Assembly (NCBI GenBank): GCA_018265615.1
Contig: JABLYX010000105.1
Location: forward strand, 1 to 8,944
Direction of reading: 5' to 3'
Length of the DNA: 8,944 nt
Origin: Lentisphaeria bacterium
Lineage (GTDB): Bacteria > Verrucomicrobiota > Lentisphaeria > Victivallales > Victivallaceae
Shown: one piece after another, positions 1-6,546 of the stretch
Layout of the letters: every line of letters starts with the position of its first letter
Numbering within the stretch: the first letter of the stretch is position 1
Notes under the pieces: model-generated
Databases searched by the model: none
Seen by the model: the letters and a program-made list of their open reading frames with translations, nothing else
What the model was told of the DNA's origin: nothing
Position numbers and translations under genes: made by a program

Positions 1-73
1 TGTACTTCTCTTTGACCCACTTGACGATCACGGAGGTGTCAAGCCCGCCGGAATAGGCGACGATTACTTTCAT
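1..73 (-). CDS. argG: Argininosuccinate synthase, N-terminal fragment (runs off the window)
   Basis: Reading leftward from the ATG at 73-71, the 24 visible codons begin MKVIVAYSGGLDTSVIVKW. This is the N-terminus of argininosuccinate synthase, with the SGGLDTS pyrophosphatase loop (residues 8-14) that binds ATP. The enzyme is cytoplasmic and joins citrulline and aspartate, using ATP, in the second-last step of arginine synthesis. The rest of the gene lies before position 1, so completeness cannot be judged. The start is supported by a Shine-Dalgarno AAGGAG (minus strand, 90-85) 11 bases upstream. The gene follows the MscS-type gene by 16 bp on the same strand, so the two are probably co-transcribed. 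No separate promoter fits in that gap, but one inside the mscS coding region cannot be excluded. Identification rests on a short but very distinctive motif. Confidence 0.9.
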   Translation of the reverse strand, partial: MKVIVAYSGGLDTSVIVKWVKEKY

Positions 74-84
74 TTTACCACTTG

Positions 85-90
85 CTCCTT
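85..90 (-). promoter_or_regulatory. Ribosome binding site of argG, touching the stop of the upstream channel gene
   Basis: On the minus strand AAGGAG occupies 90-85 and shares base 90 with the TGA stop (92-90) of the mechanosensitive channel gene. The argG ATG follows after 11 bases. Ribosomes finishing the channel gene would end on this site, which favours translational coupling. Confidence 0.7.
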
Positions 91-1295
91 CACTTGTTTA
101 AAGCGGTTGTGTTTTGTCCGACAATATAATTTGTGCTGGTCGGGAAGGCGAATTCCAGCCCGGCAGCGTTGAACTGTTCGAGGATCGCGAGATTGATCTC
201 CTGTTTCCATCTCTGGAACTGCACGAAGTCGAGCGTCTGGAACCAGAGCGTCACGCTGATGTCCAGCGAAAACGCCTTGAAGTCCGTGAAGAAATAGAGC
301 GGCGGCTGCTTCGCCGGGTTGAACGCCGGGTGGTCGTCGAGGATGCCGCCGAGGATCTTCAGCGCAAGGCGCATCTGTTCCGGCGTCGTGCCGTAGACCA
401 GCCCGAGCGTAAACGCATATTTGAGGTACGGCCGCTCCGTGATGTTCTCGATCGTGCTGTCGGCGGCGATGCGGTTCGGCACGTTCCAGACCGTGCCGTC
501 GAGCGAACGCAGCCGCGTGCTGCGGAAGCCGACCTCCTCGACCGACCCGGAAGCCCCTCCGATCGTGACCCGGTCGCCGACCCGGAACGTGCGGTCGGAG
601 ATGATCGACATCGCCCCGAAGAGGTTCGCGATGGTGTTCTGCGCCGCGAAGGCGATCGCCAGGCCGGCCACGCCCGCGCCGGTGATGAGCGCCGTGACGT
701 TCAGATTGAAGAGGTTCTGCGCGATGAAGATGACCGCCATCGCCCAGACCGCCGCCTTCACGCTGCGGCTGATCAGGTCGGAGAGCAGCTCATTGAGCCT
801 GTGATCCTCGTTGATCCGCTTCCGCCTGAAGTAGAGGTCCACCACCGCAATGATGCGGAAGATCCCCCAGAGGACCGCGAGGATGAAGCAGGCGTAAAAC
901 CCTTTTGAGAGCCACTCGTCCATCGAGCCCGGGAAGTGGACCATGTTGTTGCAGGCCGACAGCCCGATGAGCAGAAGCAGGAACGTGACCGGCGCGCTCA
1001 GCTGTTCGACGATGTGCAGCGGCAGCTCCGACGGCAGTTTCCGCGTGATGCGCAGCAGCACCGCCCGGAAGAACCAGCGCACGAGAAAGACCGTCACGAG
1101 CGTCACGCCGATTCCGATCGCCATCGAGAGCAGATTCTGCTGTTCCCGCTGGAACCACTCCATGGCGTGATGCCCCAGGGAGCGGAAAAGGCCGAGCCCG
1201 TCTTCGATGCTGTCGATTTTCGTGATATCCGGCTTCGCGGCGGGAACCGGCGGCTCCGCGGCGGTTGCGAAAATATGTGAAGACAAGCTGAACAT
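90..1295 (-). CDS. MscS-family small-conductance mechanosensitive ion channel
   Basis: Inner-membrane channel that opens under membrane tension and releases solutes during hypo-osmotic shock. The 401-residue protein has hydrophobic segments at about 54-78, 101-118, 130-153 and 177-197. The pore helix at about 198-230 contains GAGVAGLAIAFAAQNTIANL, a near-perfect match to the Gly/Ala-rich TM3 of MscS. The MscS beta domain follows at about 232-290 (DRTFRVGDRVTIGGASGSV, then SLDGTVWNVPN), and an alpha/beta vestibule domain at about 291-386. With five predicted membrane segments it is closer to YnaI-type paralogues than to the three-segment MscS, so no gene symbol is given. The start is the first ATG after an in-frame TAA; the upstream GGGAAAG is only a weak ribosome site. 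The first 50 residues precede the first membrane segment and have no recognised domain. argG follows 16 bp downstream. The family is certain; the exact subfamily is not. Confidence 0.93.
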   Translation of the reverse strand: MFSLSSHIFATAAEPPVPAAKPDITKIDSIEDGLGLFRSLGHHAMEWFQREQQNLLSMAIGIGVTLVTVFLVRWFFRAVLLRITRKLPSELPLHIVEQLSAPVTFLLLLIGLSACNNMVHFPGSMDEWLSKGFYACFILAVLWGIFRIIAVVDLYFRRKRINEDHRLNELLSDLISRSVKAAVWAMAVIFIAQNLFNLNVTALITGAGVAGLAIAFAAQNTIANLFGAMSIISDRTFRVGDRVTIGGASGSVEEVGFRSTRLRSLDGTVWNVPNRIAADSTIENITERPYLKYAFTLGLVYGTTPEQMRLALKILGGILDDHPAFNPAKQPPLYFFTDFKAFSLDISVTLWFQTLDFVQFQRWKQEINLAILEQFNAAGLEFAFPTSTNYIVGQNTTALNK

Positions 1296-1456
1296 GAAAA
1301 CTTTCCCGAATCGCTGCTTTTAAATTCCGAAAATGGGCCTATATTAATCCAGGTCCGGTTACGGCTACAGGCATATAAGATAACACCATTGCCTGAAAAA
1401 TTCTATCATGCCGATAAAATTTAATTATATTTAACAGCGCAGTTCGGAACGGAGAT
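1296..1456. other. AT-rich divergent intergenic region between channel and glycosylase genes
   Basis: These 161 bp separate two divergent genes and must hold both promoters, but neither is convincing. On the plus strand TTGCCT (1389-1394) and GATAAA (1413-1418) are 18 bp apart, each 4 of 6 to consensus; TATATT at 1426-1431 is another possible -10 without a good -35. On the minus strand TAATAT (1346-1341) is a possible -10, again without a good -35. No convincing hairpin or RNA was seen. Confidence 0.35.
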
Positions 1457-2275
1457 ATGGCACAGGAGTTTTTCGACAGTTTGATCGCATGCATCCGGCG
1501 GGAGGGCGAGGCGCACCCGGGGCAGGGTATTGACCCGGAGGTGCTCCGGGCTTTCATGAGCGGCCCGGCGCCGTCGCCGGTTCAGGAGCCCGTGCGGCAG
1601 CATTCCGCGCCGGTTCCGCCGCCGCAGAACGTCCGTCCGGTCCCGCGCCCGATCCCGCACCCGTCGGGGGGGGAGCGCGTGCAGATTGCGCCGCCGCCGG
1701 TTGCGCTCGACATGAATTCGCTCGACGAGCTGCGCCCGGCCGTGCTCGGCTGCCGCCGCTGCCCGCTCGCGGAAACCCGTCACAACGTCGTGTTCGGCGA
1801 GGGCGATCCGCATGCGAAGCTGATGTTCATCGGGGAGGGGCCCGGGTATGACGAGGATATGCAGGGACGCCCCTTCGTCGGCAAGGCCGGGCAGCTGCTG
1901 AACAGGATGATCGAGGCGATGCAGTTTGCGCGCGAAGAGGTTTACATCGCGAACGTCGTGAAGTGCCGTCCGCCGGGGAACCGGGTTCCGTCGCCGGACG
2001 AGGCGGTCGCCTGCATCGGCTACCTGAAGAAGCAGATCGAGCTCATCAGGCCGGAGGTCATCGTGCTGCTCGGCGCGACCGCCGTGAACTTCCTGCTCGG
2101 CAGGCGCGAGGGGATCACGCGGCTGCGCGGCAAGTGGCTCGGGTTCGACGGGATTCCGGTCATGCCGACCTTCCACCCCGCCTATCTGCTGCGGCAGGAG
2201 TCCGCGAAGCGCGAGGCGTGGGCCGACCTGCAGCAGGTCATGAAGGTGTTCGGCAAGGTCCGTCAGCGGCGGTAA
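1457..2275 (+). CDS. Family 4 (4Fe-4S) uracil-DNA glycosylase
   Basis: Removes uracil from DNA in base excision repair, in the cytoplasm. The catalytic domain occupies about residues 88-272 of 272. It has motif A GEGPGYDED (126-134), which corresponds to the family 4 GEAPG-x-x-E/D motif, and the C-terminal HPAYLLR motif (240-246). Four cysteines in the family 4 cluster pattern are visible: C99-x2-C102, then C170 (VVKCRPPGNR) and C186, expected to ligate a 4Fe-4S cluster. Residues 1-87 form an extension: a short, possibly helical start, then a Pro-rich linker at about 37-82 that looks disordered. The ATG at 1457 has GGAG only 2 bases upstream, an unusually tight spacing, so a slightly different start is possible; the catalytic domain is unaffected. 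An 8-G run at 1666-1673 lies in the linker. The related SPO1 phage polymerase-like annotation covers the same superfamily. Confidence 0.93.
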   Translation: MAQEFFDSLIACIRREGEAHPGQGIDPEVLRAFMSGPAPSPVQEPVRQHSAPVPPPQNVRPVPRPIPHPSGGERVQIAPPPVALDMNSLDELRPAVLGCRRCPLAETRHNVVFGEGDPHAKLMFIGEGPGYDEDMQGRPFVGKAGQLLNRMIEAMQFAREEVYIANVVKCRPPGNRVPSPDEAVACIGYLKKQIELIRPEVIVLLGATAVNFLLGRREGITRLRGKWLGFDGIPVMPTFHPAYLLRQESAKREAWADLQQVMKVFGKVRQRR

Positions 2276-2329
2276 AGCGGAAAGAGGACGGGCCGCCTGC
2301 GCGGCATAAGCGATCGCCCGGATTCCCGA

Positions 2330-2358
2330 TTGCAATTCTTTTGCCGCCGTGCTATATT
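2330..2358 (+). promoter_or_regulatory. Sigma-70-type promoter for the GNAT acetyltransferase gene
   Basis: TTGCAA (2330-2335) and TATATT (2353-2358) are separated by exactly 17 bp, matching consensus at 4 of 6 and 5 of 6 positions. Transcription would start near 2365, giving a leader of about 29 nt that carries the AGGAG ribosome site. Its presence implies that the acetyltransferase does not depend on read-through from the glycosylase gene. Confidence 0.65.
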
Positions 2359-2393
2359 CTCTCCGGGAAACCTAAAATGAGGAGAGAATACCC

Positions 2394-2912
2394 ATGCCTT
2401 ACGATGTTGCGAATATCACGATCTGCTCCGCGTGCGAGAAGGAACTGCCGATTGTCGCGGAGCTTGCCGCGAAGATATGGCCGGACGCCTACCGGGCGAT
2501 CCTGAGCGAGGGGCAGATCCGCTACATGCTCAAAATGATGTACGACCTTCCGGTGCTGCAGCAGGAGTATGCGGCCGGGACCCGGTTCGACCTGATCTTC
2601 GACGGCGGCGAGCCGATCGGCTTCACGAGCTACGGCCCGTGCCCGGAACACCCGCACTTCTGCGCGAAGCTCCACAAGCTCTACCTCGACTCCGCGTACC
2701 ACGACCGCGGGATCGGCACGCTTGCGCTCCGCCACGTGATCGAAGAGGCGCGGAGCCGGGAGTACAAGGTTCTGCACCTGAACGTGAACAAGAACAACAA
2801 AGCCGCGATCCGGGCCTATGAACGCAACGGGTTCAGCAAGGCGAAGGAGGTCACGACCGACATCGGCGACGGTTTCGTGATGGACGACTACGTCATGGAG
2901 ATCAGGCTCTGA
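2394..2912 (+). CDS. GNAT-family N-acetyltransferase
   Basis: A 172-residue single-domain cytoplasmic enzyme expected to transfer acetyl from acetyl-CoA to an amine; the substrate cannot be read from the sequence. The acetyl-CoA pyrophosphate-binding motif A is clear: strand KLHKLYLDSAY (92-102), then the R/Q-x-x-G-x-G loop as DRGIGT (104-109) and helix LALRHVIEEA. The later motif LNVNKNNKAAIRAYERNGF (129-147) is the typical GNAT strand, Asn and Tyr/Phe region leading to the C-terminal strands. Length is normal for the family. The ATG at 2394 has AGGAG (2380-2384) nine bases upstream and its own promoter. The gene is convergent with the hydrolase gene; the stop codons are only 11 bp apart and lie in a shared hairpin. 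RimI-like protein acetylation and small-molecule acetylation are both possible. Confidence 0.92.
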   Translation: MPYDVANITICSACEKELPIVAELAAKIWPDAYRAILSEGQIRYMLKMMYDLPVLQQEYAAGTRFDLIFDGGEPIGFTSYGPCPEHPHFCAKLHKLYLDSAYHDRGIGTLALRHVIEEARSREYKVLHLNVNKNNKAAIRAYERNGFSKAKEVTTDIGDGFVMDDYVMEIRL

Positions 2913-2929
2913 CGCCGGCCGCGTCAGGG
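2907..2929. terminator. Hairpin between convergent genes that includes both stop codons
   Basis: CTGACGC (2909-2915) and GCGTCAG (2921-2927) form a perfect 7-bp stem around a 5-nt CGGCC loop. On the plus-strand RNA it extends to 9 bp with a U-G and a C-G pair. The TGA of the acetyltransferase (2910-2912) lies in the left arm and the minus-strand TGA of the hydrolase (2926-2924) in the right arm. No T-tract follows on either strand, so it is not a classical intrinsic terminator. A bidirectional transcription block or 3'-end stabiliser is a reasonable inference. Confidence 0.4.
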
Positions 2930-3745
2930 GGCGGGAAAAGCCGCGAGGGCCTGCCAGTAGCGCTCGCCCTCCTTCATCAGGATGTTGTTGTGCCCGGCGC
3001 CTTCCGCAGTGTGGAGCTTCTTCGGCTCCTTCGCGGCTTCGAAAAGCTTCCTGCCGTGTGAGTACGGGATGATGCCGTCGGATGTCCCGTGGATAATCAG
3101 CAGCGGCATGCCGATGTTTGCGATGCGCTCGATGTTCGGAAAGCGGTTGAACGGCAGGAACCCCATGCCGGCCACGGCGAAGGTGCTGCTGAACGGAGCC
3201 TCGAGCACGAGCCCCCCGGCGTTGACTTTCTCCGCGAGATAGCAGGAGGGGCCGGTTCCGACCGACCTCCCGTAGATCACGATCGACTCCGGCGGGATGC
3301 CGCGCTCTTCGGTGAGCCAGCGCCAGACGCGCTCGATGTCGCGGTACGCGGCCGCCTCGGAGGGCTCGCCGCCGCTGGCCCCGTACCCCTCGTAATCGTA
3401 GGCCGCGATGCCGTAACCCCTTTCGGCATACTGGCTCAGGCGGTAGCGGATCGACCCGAGGTCCTCCGCGTTGCCGTGGCTGTAGAGCAGCAGGCGGCCG
3501 CCTTCGGGCGGCGGGGTGAAGCGGACCGCGATGCTGATGCCGGAGGCGACTTCGAGCATCGTCGCCCCGCTCTGCTGCGGCGTGCCGCGGGGCGGCTGGA
3601 AGATGATCCGGTCCGCCATGCATCCCGCCGTGCAGGAGGCGAGAAAGAGGAGCGTCGCGGGGAGCGCGAAACAGAAGAGCCCGAGCCGCAGCAGCCGGGA
3701 GCGCGAATTGTGTGTCTTTTTCTCCATATTCATACAAAACCACAT
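2924..3745 (-). CDS. Alpha/beta hydrolase, probable lipoprotein (BEM46/ABHD17-like)
   Basis: A serine hydrolase of the alpha/beta fold, probably an esterase, thioesterase or peptidase-like enzyme; the substrate is unknown. Of 273 residues, about 16-38 form a signal sequence with basic RSRLLR, a hydrophobic core, and lipobox LASC with C38. The mature protein is therefore predicted to be lipid-anchored and to act outside the cytoplasmic membrane. The oxyanion-loop motif is HGNAEDLG (90-97), the nucleophile elbow GRSVG (Ser161), the acid Asp223 in HGTSDGIIP, and the catalytic His252 in GAGHNN, so the full triad is in place. Three in-frame ATGs lie within the first seven codons (3745, 3733, 3727) and none has a good Shine-Dalgarno; the longest is given, but Met7 fits a signal peptide better. 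The gene is convergent with the acetyltransferase gene and divergent from the regulator at 3988. Confidence 0.9.
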   Translation of the reverse strand: MWFCMNMEKKTHNSRSRLLRLGLFCFALPATLLFLASCTAGCMADRIIFQPPRGTPQQSGATMLEVASGISIAVRFTPPPEGGRLLLYSHGNAEDLGSIRYRLSQYAERGYGIAAYDYEGYGASGGEPSEAAAYRDIERVWRWLTEERGIPPESIVIYGRSVGTGPSCYLAEKVNAGGLVLEAPFSSTFAVAGMGFLPFNRFPNIERIANIGMPLLIIHGTSDGIIPYSHGRKLFEAAKEPKKLHTAEGAGHNNILMKEGERYWQALAAFPAP

Positions 3746-3923
3746 TCTGTGCCGTTTGTCAAGTGCGTTCCGGGGAAATTTTTCCGCCGGCGGCCGTATC
3801 CCTTCCGGTTTTCCTGAAAATTGATATGCATATATTTATGCGTGCCATGAAAAAATATTAAAATGTAATTTGCTGCTGTTCAATTCGATAGAAATCCTTG
3901 ACCGGATAATTTCCGCCCGGCGG
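3746..3923. other. AT-rich part of the divergent regulatory region, with palindromes
   Basis: This stretch holds CCGCCGGCGG (3784-3793) and ATATGCATAT (3824-3833), both perfect 10-bp palindromes. The second overlaps GCATA-TATT-TATGC (3828-3841). It is followed by an A/T-rich segment at about 3848-3868 just upstream of the strong promoter at 3924. These look like regulator or architectural-protein binding positions, but no known operator was recognised. A TTGACA on the minus strand (3762-3757) is a possible -35 for the hydrolase gene. Confidence 0.35.
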
Positions 3924-3952
3924 TTGACATCGGAACGGAATTGCCCTATAAT
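3924..3952 (+). promoter_or_regulatory. Perfect consensus sigma-70 promoter of the regulator operon
   Basis: TTGACA (3924-3929) and TATAAT (3947-3952) are exact consensus hexamers with the optimal 17-bp spacer. The predicted start is near 3959, leaving a leader of about 29 nt before the ATG at 3988, with GGAG at 3979-3982. Small dyads ATTGC (3940-3944) / GCAAT (3963-3967) and TTGC-AGA-GCAA (3956-3966) flank the -10 and start site and could be an operator. So strong a promoter on a sugar-repressor operon suggests tight repression. Confidence 0.85.
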
Positions 3953-3987
3953 TAGTTGCAGAGCAATCCGGAAGGAACGGAGCAATC

Positions 3988-5085
3988 ATGGTGAAGAACA
4001 GTCAACCGAAATTCCAGTCCGTGTACGATTACCTCGTGCGCGGCATCGAGTCGGGCCTCTACCGGCCGGACACGCGGTTCCCGTCGGAGCGGAAGCTGGC
4101 CGGGAAGCTGAATGTGAACGTGGCGACCGTCCGGCGGGCCTTCCGCGACCTCATCACCGGCGGCGTGGTCGAGAAGCGGGTCGGGGACGGAACCTACCTG
4201 ATCCGCGGCGGCGGCGCGGCGGACAATGCGGAGTGCGTCAATATCGTCCTCTCGAACTATCAGGGGGAGACGCAGAATGAAATCGCCGAGCTCGCGCTCG
4301 AAGAGGGGGCGCGGCGGAACCTCCGCTGCCGCATCGTGCGGCTCGGCGGCGAGGAGATGGCGATGTTCGTCCGCGCCGCGATCCGCTTCCGCCAGCCGAC
4401 CATGGTGCTGGGGGACGGCCTTTCGACCGCCGCGACCCTCCGGGATATCGCGGGCAACGCCCGGCTCTTCGTCATTCTCGCAAACCGGCTCGACCAGCTC
4501 GGCATCCCGTCGGTGATCGGGGACGACCTCCACGGCGTCCGGCTGCTGGCGGGCCGTCTGCGTTCGCTCGGCCACCGGCGCATCGCGCTGCTGCACAACA
4601 ACTCCGGCCACCCGATCGAAAATATCCAGGTCGCGGTCTGGCGCTCGGCCGCCGGAGAGGGCTCCCCGGAGCTGCGCGCCGACGTCCCGGCCGGGGCCTG
4701 CCCGGCGGAGTATGCGTTCCAGGCGGTCAGCCGCGCCGTCGCGAGGGGGGAGCGCTTCACGGCCCTCATCACCCTGAACGATGAGCTTGCGCAGGGGGCG
4801 CTCGCGGCCTTCAGCGAAAGCGGCGTCCGGGTGCCGGAGCGGATGTCGCTGGTCAGCATCGGCGACACCCCTTTCTGCCGCTACTCCGTGCCGCCGCTCA
4901 CCGCGCTGAATCCGAATCTCGCCGAGCACATCCGGCAGGGATTCGAACTGCTGGCCCGCAACCGCCTCCGCCCCGGCGCGCCGGAGCTGCTCCGGCTGGT
5001 CGAGCCCGCGCTCGTGATCCGGAAAAGCGATTCCGCCGTTCAACTCACCTCCACCATACAACCCAGGGAAGCAACCGTATTATGA
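3988..5085 (+). CDS. GntR/LacI-hybrid transcriptional regulator (AraR-like architecture)
   Basis: A DNA-binding regulator of 365 residues. Residues about 8-73 are a GntR winged helix: SVYDYLVRGIESGLYRPDTR, PSERKLAGKLNVNVATVRRA (recognition helix about 45-54), then the wing EKRVGDGTYLIRGG. Residues about 84-345 form a periplasmic-binding-protein-like (LacI/PBP1) ligand domain. It is recognisable by the HRRIALLHNN strand, FTALITLNDELAQGAL (257-272), VRVPERMSLVSIGDTPF (280-296) and the closing LLRLVEPALVIRKS. This is the AraR-type layout, which usually senses a sugar and represses nearby catabolic genes. A tail of about 18 residues follows the usual end of the fold. The start has GGAG five bases upstream and a consensus promoter. 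Its TGA overlaps the ATG of the next gene (ATGA, 5082-5085), so the two are translationally coupled. The effector sugar cannot be inferred directly; a uronate or pectin-type sugar would suit the beta-helix neighbour. Confidence 0.9.
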   Translation: MVKNSQPKFQSVYDYLVRGIESGLYRPDTRFPSERKLAGKLNVNVATVRRAFRDLITGGVVEKRVGDGTYLIRGGGAADNAECVNIVLSNYQGETQNEIAELALEEGARRNLRCRIVRLGGEEMAMFVRAAIRFRQPTMVLGDGLSTAATLRDIAGNARLFVILANRLDQLGIPSVIGDDLHGVRLLAGRLRSLGHRRIALLHNNSGHPIENIQVAVWRSAAGEGSPELRADVPAGACPAEYAFQAVSRAVARGERFTALITLNDELAQGALAAFSESGVRVPERMSLVSIGDTPFCRYSVPPLTALNPNLAEHIRQGFELLARNRLRPGAPELLRLVEPALVIRKSDSAVQLTSTIQPREATVL

Positions 5086-6533
5086 AATCCGTGATGATCC
5101 TTTTTGCCGCGGCGGCAGTTTTCATGCTCGCCGCCGCCGACCTCCAGGTGCGTGACTTCGGCGCGAAGGGCGACGGCGCGAGCGACGACACCGCCGCAAT
5201 CCGGGACGCGTTCGAGCAGCTGCGGAAGAGCGGCGGAACCCTCCGTTTCGGCAGCGGCACCTTCGCCTTCAAAGGGCTGCTGAAGATCGGGAACCTCAGG
5301 AACGCGAAGGTCGATTTCTCCGGCGCGACGCTGCTGAACACCGGGCAGAACGGCAGCTTTCACTTCGACCGCTGCGAAAACCTGACCGTTTCGGGCGGCG
5401 TGCTGACCTACCGGGAGATGCCGGAGAAGCAGCAGACCTCCGCCCAGCATCCGGTCTACGTGACGAGCGGGCGGAATATCCGCATCGAAAACGTCCACGT
5501 GCTCGGCTCGCCCTTCATGGGCATCGCGGTCAACGGCTGCCGGTACGTCTGGGTCGTCGACTGCAAGATCGAGCGGACCCGGCGCGACGGGCTCCACTTC
5601 GTCCAGTCGCAGGACATCGTCTGCACCGGGAACTACATCACGCAGACCACCGACGACGCGCTCGCGCTCATCGACTACGGCCACGAGGGGACGCTCCGGC
5701 TCGAACGGGCCATCGTCGCGAACAACATCATCTACAACTGCCGGCAGGGGCTGGTCTGTCTCGGCGGCTCCGACGTGATCTTCAACGGGAACCACGTCGA
5801 GCGCACGACCTTCTCCGGCTGCCAGATCACGACCAACGACCGCTTCCACAACCTCCGGCAGGGGGCGTGTTCGGCCCGGAGGGTCAAGGTCGTCGCCAAC
5901 CGTTTCCTCGAAAGCGGCGCGGACTTCGAGATCAACGGCGAATTCATCTGCAACACCGGGCAGGTCACGACCGGCCACGCCGGGATCGTCGTCTCGTACA
6001 TCGACGGCGAAAAGGGGTGGAACCGCAACGGAGACGACTACTTCACGAAGACGGATTATCCGGCCGCCGAAACGAAGCCGGGCGTATTCACGGCCACGAA
6101 GGAGCTCTATCCCGAGCTCTTCCCGAAGCGGCGCATCCGCATGGGAGAGGTTACGGCTCGCGTGAAAAGCTCGGTTCTGCGCGGCGGCCGGGTTGAATTC
6201 ACCCTCGACGCCGCTCCCGCCGGCAAGCCGGAGAGCTTCAAGCTCAGCCGCATCCTGACCGACATCGAGATCATCGACAACGAGATCCTGAACAGCCATG
6301 TGAACGGCATCTACACAAACGGCGTCTACCGGCTGCGCGTCATCAACAACAAGGTGTTCAACTGCAACGTCTCGGATTCGCAGTGGACCGGCACGGCCGT
6401 GTCGATCCTGAACGGCGCCGAAGCGGACATCCTCTACAACTGGATTCAGGACAACCGCACCGGAAAGCTGCATAAGAAAGCCATCGCCGTCACCGCCGCC
6501 GACAGCCGCGAAATCGGAAACCGCATCGATTAG
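5082..6533 (+). CDS. Secreted right-handed parallel beta-helix protein (pectate-lyase-3 / GH28-like fold)
   Basis: Residues 1-19 are a signal peptide (MKSVMILFAAAAVFMLAAA), so the 483-residue product is exported. Mature residues 20-60 carry the Pectate_lyase_3-type opening VRDFGAKGDGASDDTAAI (23-40). Beta-helix coils with Asn/Asp-rich turns follow (VDFSGATLLN, IRIENVHVLGSPFMGIAV, ITQTTDDALAL, IVANNIIYNC, VKVVANRFLESGADFEI). The coils break at about 308-388 and resume at 391-455 (IEIIDNEILNSHVNGIYTNG). RRDG (D169) and TTDDAL (D191, D192) resemble in order and spacing the NTD and DD acidic motifs of GH28 polygalacturonases, so a glycosidase role is plausible; other GH28 motifs were not found, and lyase or glycan-binding roles remain open. 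The start overlaps the regulator stop by four bases; AGGGAAG lies about 11 bases upstream. The product probably acts on a plant or host glycan sensed by the regulator. Confidence 0.88.
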   Translation: MKSVMILFAAAAVFMLAAADLQVRDFGAKGDGASDDTAAIRDAFEQLRKSGGTLRFGSGTFAFKGLLKIGNLRNAKVDFSGATLLNTGQNGSFHFDRCENLTVSGGVLTYREMPEKQQTSAQHPVYVTSGRNIRIENVHVLGSPFMGIAVNGCRYVWVVDCKIERTRRDGLHFVQSQDIVCTGNYITQTTDDALALIDYGHEGTLRLERAIVANNIIYNCRQGLVCLGGSDVIFNGNHVERTTFSGCQITTNDRFHNLRQGACSARRVKVVANRFLESGADFEINGEFICNTGQVTTGHAGIVVSYIDGEKGWNRNGDDYFTKTDYPAAETKPGVFTATKELYPELFPKRRIRMGEVTARVKSSVLRGGRVEFTLDAAPAGKPESFKLSRILTDIEIIDNEILNSHVNGIYTNGVYRLRVINNKVFNCNVSDSQWTGTAVSILNGAEADILYNWIQDNRTGKLHKKAIAVTAADSREIGNRID

Positions 6534-6538
6534 GGGAG
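6533..6538 (+). promoter_or_regulatory. Ribosome binding site that decides the pseudopilin start
   Basis: GGGGAG (6533-6538) lies eight bases before the ATG at 6547, the usual distance. A GTG at 6538-6540 in the same frame would overlap the site itself, so the ATG is preferred. Confidence 0.7.
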
Positions 6539-6546
6539 TGTGCGCC

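Noticed and set aside
114..908. Long plus-strand reading frame opposite the channel gene, and similar long frames opposite other genes (e.g. 5040-6680, 7121-8344)
   Set aside because: Their translations are Arg/Asp/Glu-rich, low-complexity shadows of GC-rich coding on the other strand. They have no ribosome sites or recognisable domains and overlap well-supported genes.
2289..2320. GC-rich hairpins after the glycosylase gene (GCCGC-CTGC-GCGGC inside CGGGC/GCCCG, plus GCGATCGC) as a terminator
   Set aside because: Stems are only 5 bp and no T-tract follows. In DNA this rich in G and C, such short stems arise often by chance.
6538..6546. GTG at 6538 as pseudopilin start (adding Met-Cys-Ala)
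   Set aside because: It overlaps the GGGGAG ribosome site. The ATG at 6547 has the right spacing and gives the typical short basic prepilin leader.
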